A stretch of DNA of 12,480 nucleotides from Candidatus Saccharimonadota bacterium (lineage in GTDB: Bacteria; Patescibacteriota; Saccharimonadia; Saccharimonadales; Saccharimonadaceae): positions 3,824-16,303 of the forward strand of contig PJQJ01000022.1 in the NCBI GenBank assembly GCA_002861585.1. The letters run 5' to 3'. The notes under the pieces are model-generated. The model did no database searches. It was not told the DNA's origin and saw nothing but the letters and a program-made list of their open reading frames with translations. Of the stretch, positions 6,828 to 12,480 are shown piece after piece (positions within the stretch are counted from its first letter, which is position 1; each line of letters begins with the position of its first letter). The position numbers and the translations under genes were made by a program.

Positions 6828-7577
6828 TTACTTCTGCTGAGTATCTTTGTGATCAGTACTTGCAGCTTCGTTTTGGCTTGTATTATCAGTATCCTCACCG
6901 TTCACAGATTCAACATTCGCCACGTCTTCAGGTTCTGCATCACCACCAGCTGCTTCGTTAGCAGCCTGCAGTGCACTTGGCTCGTAGACGCTTGCCACAA
7001 CAAGCTCAGTAACACTGTGTGATTCTTCATCTGCATCAGTTGATTGGTTTGCACTGTTATCAACAAGCTCAACCTTTTCTGGCAATGTGAGGTCTGCGAC
7101 AGTAAGGCGGTCACCTGCTTCTGCAAGATCGGCAATCGATACTTCTAGTGCATCAGGAAGGTTAGCTGGAAATGCTTTAACCAGAACTGAGTCGAGAGCC
7201 TGCAGCACGATCAATCCTGTTTTTTCAGCCGCACTCTCACCAACGCCAACCAGCCTAATAGGCACTTCGGCTTCTACCGTCTCGTTCTGCTTAACGGCAT
7301 GGAACGATACGTGTCGGACACGTCGCTTCACAGGATCAAGATCAATATCTTTAATCATGGCTATGCGGGCTTTACCGTCAACCTTTAAGTAGACAGGGTG
7401 GTGCTTTCCAGCATCTTTGCAAACTTTTTCAACAACCGGTGCTGGCGCCATAACGCTTATTGGGTCAATGCCACTACCATATACGATGGCTGGGATAATA
7501 CCCTCTTTTCGCAACTTAGCAACTTTCTTGCCATGAACGTCACGCTTTTGTAAATCTAGATTAATTTTGTCTCCCAT
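6828..7577 (-). CDS. rplY: 50S ribosomal protein L25, TL5/CTC form with acidic tail
   Basis: L25 binds 5S rRNA in the large ribosomal subunit; longer CTC/TL5 forms add a beta-rich second domain. Residues 1-93 are the 5S-binding domain (LDLQKRD, GKKVAKLRKEGIIPAIVYGS, then DPVKRRVRHVSFHAV at 81-95). Residues 98-200 are the TL5 C-terminal domain (VEAEVPIRLVGVGESA, LPDALEVSIADLAEAGD, LPEKVELV). The last 50 residues are a low-complexity tail rich in Asp, Glu, Asn and Ser, with no recognisable domain. Length is 249, longer than the usual 185-220 CTC proteins because of this tail. The ATG (7575-7577) has a strong Shine-Dalgarno sequence (AAAGGAGAG, 7580-7588) and an extended -10 promoter about 45 nt upstream, making it one of the few genes here with a conventional leader. 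Confidence 0.93.
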   Translation of the reverse strand: MGDKINLDLQKRDVHGKKVAKLRKEGIIPAIVYGSGIDPISVMAPAPVVEKVCKDAGKHHPVYLKVDGKARIAMIKDIDLDPVKRRVRHVSFHAVKQNETVEAEVPIRLVGVGESAAEKTGLIVLQALDSVLVKAFPANLPDALEVSIADLAEAGDRLTVADLTLPEKVELVDNSANQSTDADEESHSVTELVVASVYEPSALQAANEAAGGDAEPEDVANVESVNGEDTDNTSQNEAASTDHKDTQQK

Positions 7578-7579
7578 AT

Positions 7580-7588
7580 CTCTCCTTT
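7580..7588 (-). promoter_or_regulatory. Ribosome binding site of the L25 gene
   Basis: AAAGGAGAG followed by AT and the ATG. It is the strongest Shine-Dalgarno sequence in the window, showing that the organism does use SD-led initiation for some genes. Confidence 0.8.
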
Positions 7589-7622
7589 CGATGTTAGGAT
7601 ACTTGTTCGGAGAACATTAACT

Positions 7623-7631
7623 ATTATATCA
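7623..7631 (-). promoter_or_regulatory. L25 promoter, extended -10
   Basis: TGATATAAT on the minus strand, a perfect TGn-TATAAT extended -10. Transcription would start near 7616, giving a leader of about 38 nt that contains the Shine-Dalgarno site. Its upstream region overlaps the dedA promoter facing the other way. Confidence 0.65.
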
Positions 7632-7649
7632 GAGTGTCTATTGCTGTTG

Positions 7650-7658
7650 TGTTAGAAT
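7650..7658 (+). promoter_or_regulatory. dedA promoter, extended -10, leaderless spacing
   Basis: TGTTAGAAT on the plus strand (TGn-TAGAAT), with eight bases between it and the ATG at 7667. The predicted start near 7665 leaves a leader of about two bases. Its centre is 30 bp from the L25 -10 box, so the two promoters share their upstream DNA. Confidence 0.5.
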
Positions 7659-7666
7659 AGTCACAT

Positions 7667-8347
7667 ATGATTCCAGGTTTTGAACTAATTGATTTTATTC
7701 GTATTTTTGGTTTGTTAGGTGTCGCTATTGTTGTATTTGCCGAATCGGGCTTATTGATCGGGTTCTTTTTGCCCGGAGACAGCCTTCTCTTTACAACCGG
7801 TCTTTTAGCACAGCAAGGCGTCTTTGGTGGCCTTAGTATCCATCTTATTGCTGGCACGCTTTTTATTGCTGCTGCTGCTGGCGATAGCGTCGGCTACGCT
7901 TTTGGAAACAAGGTAGGCCGTAAAATTTTCAAGCGCAAGGAATCACTCCTCTTCCATCCACAAAATCTTGTAAAAGCCGAGGAGTTTTATGAAAAGCACG
8001 GACCTAAAACAATTGTCATTGCTCGATTTGTACCTGTTGTCCGTACCTTTGCACCGATAATTGCTGGTGTCGGTAGCATGAGGTACAGCACCTTCATTAT
8101 GTTTAATCTCGTCGGTGCTTTTATGTGGGCAGTCGGCTTAACATACTTAGGTTACTTTGTCGGTTCATGGTTCGAAGCACGCGGTGTCGATATTGACCAT
8201 TATTTATTGCCAATTATCGCCCTAATTATTCTGCTCTCGATCCTGCCACCGCTCTATCACACATTCAAAGAGAAGAAACAGCGCGATGCTTTTATTACCT
8301 TCGCCAAGGCTCAATTGGTTCAATTAAAGAAACGCTTCTTAAAGTAG
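7667..8347 (+). CDS. dedA: DedA/SNARE-associated family membrane protein
   Basis: DedA proteins are polytopic inner-membrane proteins; characterised members act in lipid carrier recycling (undecaprenyl phosphate or phosphatidylethanolamine flipping) and membrane homeostasis. The 226-residue protein has the family signatures in order: the re-entrant N-terminal motif FAESGLLIGFFLPGDSLLF (24-42, with E26 and D38), GDSVGYAFGNKVGRK (72-86), and RFVPVVRTFAPIIAGVGSM (120-138, with R120 and R126), followed by hydrophobic helices at about 142-165 and 179-197 and a basic cytoplasmic tail. The start follows a TAGAAT box by 8 nt and has no Shine-Dalgarno site, so it is probably leaderless. The stop is TAG, and its last 9 nt overlap the converging uvrA gene. 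The symbol is the family name; the specific paralogue is not resolved. Confidence 0.92.
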   Translation: MIPGFELIDFIRIFGLLGVAIVVFAESGLLIGFFLPGDSLLFTTGLLAQQGVFGGLSIHLIAGTLFIAAAAGDSVGYAFGNKVGRKIFKRKESLLFHPQNLVKAEEFYEKHGPKTIVIARFVPVVRTFAPIIAGVGSMRYSTFIMFNLVGAFMWAVGLTYLGYFVGSWFEARGVDIDHYLLPIIALIILLSILPPLYHTFKEKKQRDAFITFAKAQLVQLKKRFLK

Positions 8348-11149
8348 CGGCTTTAGATACTTGCCGGTATAGGATGATCCATTTGCGGCAATAGATTCAG
8401 GCGTACCAGTTGCAACAACTTGACCACCGCCTTCACCACCCTCTGGACCCATATCGATAATGTGGTCGGCGCATTTAATAACATCCAAATTGTGCTCAAT
8501 GATAACCATGCTGTTACCCGTACTAACAAGTGCCTGCAGGACATGGAGTAGTTTCTTTACGTCAGCACTATGGAGGCCGGTTGTCGGTTCATCAAGAATA
8601 TAGAGCGTCTTACCGGTCGGACGACGCGAGAGTTCAGTTGCGAGCTTTACACGCTGCGCCTCACCACCGCTTAGCGTCGTTGCTGGCTGGCCTAGACGAA
8701 TATAACCAAGCCCAACCTCCACCAACGTATCCATTTTGCGAGCAATAGCAGGAATATTAGCAAAAAATTCAGCCGCTTGTTCAACTGTCATATCTAACAC
8801 ATCAGCAATTGTCCTATCTTTGAACTTGATCTCTAGAGCCTCGCGGTTATAGCGCTTCCCCTTGCAGACCTCACACGTAACGTAGACGTCTGGAAGAAAA
8901 TGCATTTCAATCTTGATAACACCATCGCCCTGACAGTTCTCGCAGCGACCACCCTTCACGTTGAAACTAAAACGTCCGGCTTTATAACCGCGAATATTAG
9001 CTTCGGGGGTATTAGTGAAGAGCTCACGAATTGGAGTAAAAACACCGGTGTAGGTTGCTGGGTTTGAGCGCGGTGTTCGACCTATTGGTGATTGGTCTAT
9101 AATGATCACCTTATCAAGCTGCTCAATGCCCTCAATTGCATCATGTCGGCCAGGTACTTCTTGTGCACGGTGCAAGCGATGCGACAACTCTTTAGCGAGA
9201 ATATCATTAACCAGTGTTGATTTACCCGAGCCGCTAACGCCTGAGACAACGGTCAGCTGGCCAAGTGGAATATCGACAGTGACATCTTTTAAATTATGTT
9301 CTTTTGCCCCTACAATTTGTAAAGTCTTACCATTTCCCTTACGACGAGTCTTCGGTACTTCAATAGATTCGCTGCCGCTTAAAAAGCGTCCTGTAATACT
9401 GTTAGCGTCCCTACCGACTTCTGCAGGCGTACCGGCTGATACGACTTCACCACCGTGAATTCCGGCACCAGGACCGATATCAAGCAGATAATCAGCTGCT
9501 CGAATCGTATCTTCATCGTGCTCGACAACAATAACGGTATTACCAAGATTACGCAGATGTTTTAGCGTCGCTATTAGTCGGTCATTATCCCGTTGGTGCA
9601 ACCCGATCGACGGCTCATCAAGCACATACAGCACACCCTGCAAACCTGATCCAATCTGCGTTGCTAATCGGATTCGCTGTGCCTCGCCACCACTCAGGGT
9701 ATTAGCGCTTCGGCTTAGCTCGAGGTAACTAAGGCCAACATCATGCAAGAAGGTTAATCGGGCGGAAATTTCACGCAGGATTTGATGAGCAATAAAGAGC
9801 TCTTGTTTGCTTAGCTTCAGGCCATTCGTAAATAGATCAAGAGCATCATCAACGCCGAGAGTACAGATATCCATAATATTAAGGCCATGCAGCTTTACCG
9901 CCAGAGCTTCCGGTTTTAGCCGTGCACCACCACAAGCATGACATTCACGTTCACGCATAAACCGCTCAATATCGCGACGCATGAAGTCACTATCAGTCTC
10001 TTTGTGACGGCGTTCCAAATTAGGTATAACGCCTTCATAGGTCGTATCGAAACTTCTGCCATAGCCAAGTGATACACTGTAGCGCTGGTGAGATGAGCCA
10101 TATAAAATAATATCTTTTGCTGCTTGCGATAACTCCTTAACGGGAACATTAAGACTAAAGCCATTATTTTGAGCAACAGCGGTTAGTTTCTTTAACCACC
10201 AGGCATCCGAGTTAACTCGGTTATACGGACGAATTGCTCCTTCGGCGATAGTCAGGTTACCGTTAAAGACAAGATCGGGATCGACCTCTAGTCGGCTACC
10301 GAGACCGGTACAAACCGGACAGGCACCATGCGGGGAATTAAAGCTAAACAAGCGGGGTGCTAATTCAGGAATCATAATATTCGGATGATCAACACAGGCA
10401 TACCGCTGCGAATACAGCTGCTCGGCTTCGGCATCGACATCGACAATCATAACGGTACCATCACCTAGATCAAGTGACTGCTCAACTGATTGCGTTATAC
10501 GGCTAACAGCCTCTTCATTATTGACCACTCGATCGACAACGATTTCAATTGAGTGTTTCTTCTTTTTATCCAGCTCAGGGAACTCATCGAGAGCGTACAC
10601 AATGCCATCAACACGCGCACGAGCAAAACCTAAACGCTGAAACTGCTCTGGGATGTGCGCATGCTCACCTTTTTTGTCTATTACAATAGGCGCAAGGATC
10701 ATTAATCGAGCATTCTGAGAGTAGCTGAGTACTTCATCAACAATAGCTTGCGGTGTACGACGAACAACCTCTTTACTACAGACGGGACAGTGCGGTACGC
10801 CAATACGAGCAAATAGGAGGCGCAGATAATCATACATTTCCGTGACGGTCGCTACTGTCGAACGAGGATTGCGGCTGGTTGATTTTTGATCAATACTGAT
10901 TGCTGGACTAAGGCCGTCAATCTGATCAACGTCAGGCTTTTCCATGAGCCCCAAGAATTGACGTGCATACGAGCTAAGACTCTCGACATATCGGCGCTGT
11001 CCCTCGGCATAAATAGTATCGAATGCCAAACTAGATTTACCCGAACCACTGAGACCGGTAATAACAACAAGTTTGTCACGAGGTATCGTGACATCAATAT
11101 TCTTTAGGTTATGCTCCCTCGCACCTCGAACAACAATATTTTCAGCCAT
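8339..11149 (-). CDS. uvrA: Excinuclease ABC subunit UvrA
   Basis: UvrA is the damage-sensing ATPase dimer that loads UvrB in nucleotide excision repair. At 936 residues it is full length and has both ABC ATPase modules. Module I: Walker A GLSGSGKSS (32-40), signature LSGGEAQR from 485, Walker B DE at 511-512, H544. Module II: GVSGSGKST (637-645), LSGGEAQR from 826, DE at 853-854, H886. Zinc sites: C121/C124, C252/H255 with C277/C280, C403/C406, and C736/C739 with C759/C762, the last in the DNA-contacting region. C252/H255 is a CxxH where E. coli has CxxC. MAENIVVRGAREHNLKNI is the normal UvrA N-terminus, so the ATG at 11147-11149 is right. TATAAT lies 7 nt upstream; the GGAGG between them is only one base from the ATG and probably untranscribed. 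It diverges from the PGPGW gene and converges on dedA. Confidence 0.97.
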   Translation of the reverse strand: MAENIVVRGAREHNLKNIDVTIPRDKLVVITGLSGSGKSSLAFDTIYAEGQRRYVESLSSYARQFLGLMEKPDVDQIDGLSPAISIDQKSTSRNPRSTVATVTEMYDYLRLLFARIGVPHCPVCSKEVVRRTPQAIVDEVLSYSQNARLMILAPIVIDKKGEHAHIPEQFQRLGFARARVDGIVYALDEFPELDKKKKHSIEIVVDRVVNNEEAVSRITQSVEQSLDLGDGTVMIVDVDAEAEQLYSQRYACVDHPNIMIPELAPRLFSFNSPHGACPVCTGLGSRLEVDPDLVFNGNLTIAEGAIRPYNRVNSDAWWLKKLTAVAQNNGFSLNVPVKELSQAAKDIILYGSSHQRYSVSLGYGRSFDTTYEGVIPNLERRHKETDSDFMRRDIERFMRERECHACGGARLKPEALAVKLHGLNIMDICTLGVDDALDLFTNGLKLSKQELFIAHQILREISARLTFLHDVGLSYLELSRSANTLSGGEAQRIRLATQIGSGLQGVLYVLDEPSIGLHQRDNDRLIATLKHLRNLGNTVIVVEHDEDTIRAADYLLDIGPGAGIHGGEVVSAGTPAEVGRDANSITGRFLSGSESIEVPKTRRKGNGKTLQIVGAKEHNLKDVTVDIPLGQLTVVSGVSGSGKSTLVNDILAKELSHRLHRAQEVPGRHDAIEGIEQLDKVIIIDQSPIGRTPRSNPATYTGVFTPIRELFTNTPEANIRGYKAGRFSFNVKGGRCENCQGDGVIKIEMHFLPDVYVTCEVCKGKRYNREALEIKFKDRTIADVLDMTVEQAAEFFANIPAIARKMDTLVEVGLGYIRLGQPATTLSGGEAQRVKLATELSRRPTGKTLYILDEPTTGLHSADVKKLLHVLQALVSTGNSMVIIEHNLDVIKCADHIIDMGPEGGEGGGQVVATGTPESIAANGSSYTGKYLKPLL

Positions 11150-11156
11150 TCCTCCA

Positions 11157-11165
11157 ATTATACCA
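11157..11165 (-). promoter_or_regulatory. uvrA promoter, extended -10, leaderless spacing
   Basis: TGGTATAAT on the minus strand (perfect TGn-TATAAT), with seven bases (TGGAGGA) before the ATG. The predicted start is at about 11150, one base before the start codon. Confidence 0.62.
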
Positions 11166-11171
11166 TTTTCT

Positions 11172-11195
11172 GGACTATTTGTCCCTGAATGAGGG
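11172..11195. other. Two adjoining short palindromes in the uvrA/PGPGW divergent promoter gap
   Basis: GGAC-TATTT-GTCC (11172-11184) and CCCT-GAATG-AGGG (11183-11195) are each perfect 4-5-4 inverted repeats and share two bases. The first is centred midway between the two opposing -10 boxes. They do not resemble the usual LexA operators. They could be an operator or could be chance. Confidence 0.3.
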
Positions 11196-11201
11196 TATAC
11201 T
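11196..11201 (+). promoter_or_regulatory. PGPGW-gene -10 box, near-leaderless spacing
   Basis: TATACT with nine bases to the ATG at 11211. The start is predicted near 11208, leaving two or three bases of leader. No Shine-Dalgarno sequence is present. Confidence 0.5.
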
Positions 11202-11210
11202 AAGAGCTAT

Positions 11211-11540
11211 ATGAATAAGCTTAAAAAGACATGGAAACAGGTACCTGCTATCATCCGAAAACCATTCGTGCTACTTGTAGGCGTACCGATGATTATTGCC
11301 GCTCCTCTGCTCGGCTGGTTGCCTGGTCCTGGCGGAATACCATTGTTTTTACTTGGCATTGCAATTCTATCAACTGAATTTCCATGGGCCGAAAAGGTAC
11401 GAGATAAGGTTATGAATCTTCTTAAATGGTTCTTCCGGTATATCAAGGAGTACCCAGTTTCAGGAACTCTCCTTATCCTTCTAGTGGCTGGCAGCTTTCT
11501 TATTATTAGCTATCGGCTCTCCCAGCACATTCTTAAATAA
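11211..11540 (+). CDS. Small PGPGW-motif membrane protein (TIGR02611-like)
   Basis: The protein has 109 residues. A basic amphipathic start (MNKLKKTWKQVPAIIRKP) is followed by hydrophobic segments at about 18-34, 43-55 and 84-101. Between the first two is the signature GWLPGPGGIPLFLLGIAILS (35-54), then TEFPWAEK, characteristic of the PGPGW transmembrane family (PF09656/TIGR02611), found in Actinobacteria and other bacteria. Its function is unknown. The ATG is fixed by the TATACT box 9 nt upstream and the divergent uvrA gene 61 bp away. The stop is TAA. A promoter in the gap downstream suggests that the next gene is transcribed separately. Confidence 0.85.
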   Translation: MNKLKKTWKQVPAIIRKPFVLLVGVPMIIAAPLLGWLPGPGGIPLFLLGIAILSTEFPWAEKVRDKVMNLLKWFFRYIKEYPVSGTLLILLVAGSFLIISYRLSQHILK

Positions 11541-11569
11541 GCATAAGAAATACTTAATGTAAAATATAC

Positions 11570-11598
11570 TTGTAATTACTGCATTATTGTGCTATTGT
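11570..11598 (+). promoter_or_regulatory. Promoter of the unrecognised membrane-protein gene
   Basis: TTGTAA (11570-11575), exactly 17 bases, then an extended -10 TGCTATTGT (hexamer 11593-11598). Transcription would begin near 11605, leaving a leader of about 38 nt carrying AGGAG. A TATACT at 11565-11570 is a weaker alternative. Confidence 0.45.
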
Positions 11599-11630
11599 TT
11601 GTTTAATTACATTTGGTTCGTTAAGGATAC

Positions 11631-11635
11631 AGGAG
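11631..11635 (+). promoter_or_regulatory. Ribosome binding site deciding the GTG start at 11643
   Basis: AGGAG lies seven bases before the GTG, ideal spacing. It supports GTG rather than a later ATG as the start codon. Confidence 0.7.
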
Positions 11636-11642
11636 AGAAAAA

Positions 11643-12050
11643 GTGCAGCGATATTTAATCGGTATTCTTGCTATTTGGGTTTTAGGATATGTTTTATACA
11701 ATGTTGGTATTGCCGTCGCTGATGCGATTTTAATGTTCTTATTTATAGGTGTTCTACCCGGTACGACTATCGAAATCCCTGCTATTTCATTAATGATTGT
11801 CTACCTAATAATTGCAGCTATGGGTATCAAGTTTATCCTTTCTCAGAACCTCTTTATTGGTGAGAAAAGCTTTAAGACTAACCTTGAAGAGCCTGCCCTT
11901 ATTTCACCAATCAAGACAAAGAAAATTGCTCGAGCAGCGCGAAAACAACAGTTCTCAACTGCTGCTAAAATGACTAAGCGGGTTGTTGCAGCATCAACCG
12001 CCAAAGCTTCTTCGGTAAAGCAACAAATTACCCAAGCAAAAGCATCCTAG
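11643..12050 (+). CDS. Unrecognised membrane protein with long basic Ala/Lys/Thr/Ser tail
   Basis: I do not recognise this 135-residue protein. Residues 4-38 and 44-66 are hydrophobic (about two helices, possibly three) around a short PGTTIEIPA loop. Residues 72-135 are polar and end in a low-complexity basic stretch: IKTKKIARAARKQQ, AAKMTKRVVAASTAKASS, then KQQITQAKAS. The tail resembles histone H1-like or polyanion-binding tails in composition only. By the positive-inside rule it should lie in the cytoplasm, where it could touch DNA, RNA or lipid head groups; this is speculation. The start is GTG with a good AGGAG upstream and a promoter about 45 nt further back. It ends in TAG, interlocked with the sbcB stop; its terminator lies inside sbcB. 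The clear promoter, Shine-Dalgarno site and terminator argue that the gene is real. Confidence 0.75.
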   Translation: MQRYLIGILAIWVLGYVLYNVGIAVADAILMFLFIGVLPGTTIEIPAISLMIVYLIIAAMGIKFILSQNLFIGEKSFKTNLEEPALISPIKTKKIARAARKQQFSTAAKMTKRVVAASTAKASSVKQQITQAKAS

Positions 12051-12480
12051 TCAACTGGTACAATACTCTCAGCCCACAATTGCAGTTCCTCTAGGAGGAA
12101 CTGTTTTTCTTCTGCCTCAGGACTCTTAGCGATCTGTTCCAGTTGCTTTAGAAAGTTCGGTAAGTCGCCCTTGAGGCGCTCAGCTCGATAGGTTTCCCAC
12201 TCTTCACGCTCCGAACTAGTGAGGACTGATGAAAAGTTACGTGCTTTATATCGCACTAGCATACTAGAAAGCCTTGAATCGCTAAATTTGGGATCAAAAC
12301 CCTTAAGCTCTTCCCTTTTAGCCGCCCTGACCGCTGACATCTTAGGCTTATCTTTATTATCGACAAAACCATCGTACAACTGACCATCGCAATCATCAGA
12401 TGTAGCAAACTCAGGACGAAGCTTAAAGGCTTCACTTAAAGCCTTAACAAAGGCAGGGTTCTTTCGTAGAATATGCACGT
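12047..12480 (-). CDS. sbcB: Exodeoxyribonuclease I, C-terminal part (5' end beyond the right edge)
   Basis: Exonuclease I degrades single-stranded DNA from the 3' end and acts in recombination and mismatch repair. About 143 C-terminal residues are visible, and they follow the last part of E. coli ExoI in order: QLYDGFVDNKDKPKM (E. coli QLYNGFFSDADRAAM), then DSRLSSMLVRYKARNF (E. coli DKRIEKLLFNYRARNF), then EREEWETYRAERL and a helical end LLEELQLWAESIV (E. coli LLKALWQYAEEIV). This is the ExoI C-terminal helical domain; the DEDDh nuclease domain lies outside the window. The frame stays open to the edge, and the GTG at 12476-12478 is probably an internal Val, not the start. The stop TAG (12047-12049) overlaps the TAG of the converging gene, and a terminator for that gene lies within this coding region. 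The identification rests on recalled family sequence. Confidence 0.88.
   Translation of the reverse strand, partial: VHILRKNPAFVKALSEAFKLRPEFATSDDCDGQLYDGFVDNKDKPKMSAVRAAKREELKGFDPKFSDSRLSSMLVRYKARNFSSVLTSSEREEWETYRAERLKGDLPNFLKQLEQIAKSPEAEEKQFLLEELQLWAESIVPVD
12083..12111 (+). terminator. Intrinsic terminator of the 11643 gene, inside sbcB
   Basis: CAGTTCCTC, loop TAG, GAGGAACTG: nine perfect pairs followed by TTTTTCTT on the plus strand. It lies 33 nt after the stop of the plus-strand gene and within the 3' coding part of sbcB. On the minus strand no T-run follows the hairpin, so it should act one way only. Confidence 0.85.

Noticed and set aside
8325..8346. Short inverted repeat AAGAA/TTCTT near the dedA/uvrA ends
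   Set aside because: Only five A/T-rich pairs and no proper T-run after a GC stem; not a credible terminator.
9102..9458. 118-codon open frame on the plus strand
   Set aside because: Antisense to the second ATPase module of uvrA; an open frame produced by conserved coding on the other strand.
2422..11149. uvrA and uvrC as a single DNA-repair island
   Set aside because: They are more than 4 kb apart with unrelated genes between, have separate promoters, and uvrB is absent; co-location is probably incidental.
1..12480. Mobile element, CRISPR array, toxin-antitoxin pair, tRNA or riboswitch
   Set aside because: No direct-repeat arrays, transposase or integrase motifs, cloverleaf sequences, or long structured leaders found on reading both strands; all intergenic gaps are under 125 bp.

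Overview
This window is a dense stretch of bacterial chromosome. It has thirteen protein genes (two cut by the window edges), almost no spacer DNA, and no tRNA, rRNA, CRISPR array, insertion sequence or phage module. It reads in the standard bacterial code without frameshifts. The gene set is a small-genome mix: secG, a PGPGW-motif membrane protein, TL5/CTC-type L25, TrhO, exonuclease I and a shortened UvrC. Together with the many start codons lying directly behind a TATAAT box, this suggests a Candidate Phyla Radiation bacterium, most likely Saccharibacteria (TM7). That assignment is inference from gene style; no ribosomal RNA or other phylogenetic marker is present to settle it.

Layout. Positions 1-4872 are a minus-strand run, in transcription order: trhO (tRNA wobble-uridine hydroxylase), uvrC, an M24 Xaa-Pro aminopeptidase, a four-helix PF04020 membrane protein, secG, and the first 168 codons of a peptide-type extracellular solute-binding protein. 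The junctions are tight: 36 nt, 20 nt, two TAATG stop/start overlaps, and 16 nt. Diverging from trhO on the plus strand is an ABC exporter half-transporter (4997-6775). It converges on the L25 gene (6828-7577, minus) across a two-way terminator hairpin. L25 and a dedA-family gene (7667-8347, plus) diverge from overlapping extended -10 promoters. dedA converges with uvrA (8339-11149, minus), and the two genes overlap by 9 nt. uvrA diverges from a small PGPGW protein (11211-11540, plus), followed by an unrecognised membrane protein with a basic tail (11643-12050). That gene ends tail to tail, with interlocked stop codons, against the C-terminal part of exonuclease I (sbcB, minus, cut by the right edge).

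How they fit together. uvrA and uvrC are two of the three nucleotide excision repair subunits, and exonuclease I is a further DNA repair/recombination enzyme. L25 and TrhO serve translation. SecG, the solute-binding protein, the ABC exporter, DedA and the small membrane proteins serve the envelope. No dedicated new system is evident.

The most interesting signals are: (1) five genes with a -10 box 7-9 nt before the start codon, implying leaderless mRNAs, against two genes with clear leaders and Shine-Dalgarno sites; (2) a UvrC lacking about 100-125 residues between its UVR motif and nuclease domain; (3) an intrinsic terminator for one gene encoded inside the converging sbcB gene; (4) a solute-binding protein with a long basic cytoplasmic N-terminus and a membrane helix instead of a lipobox.
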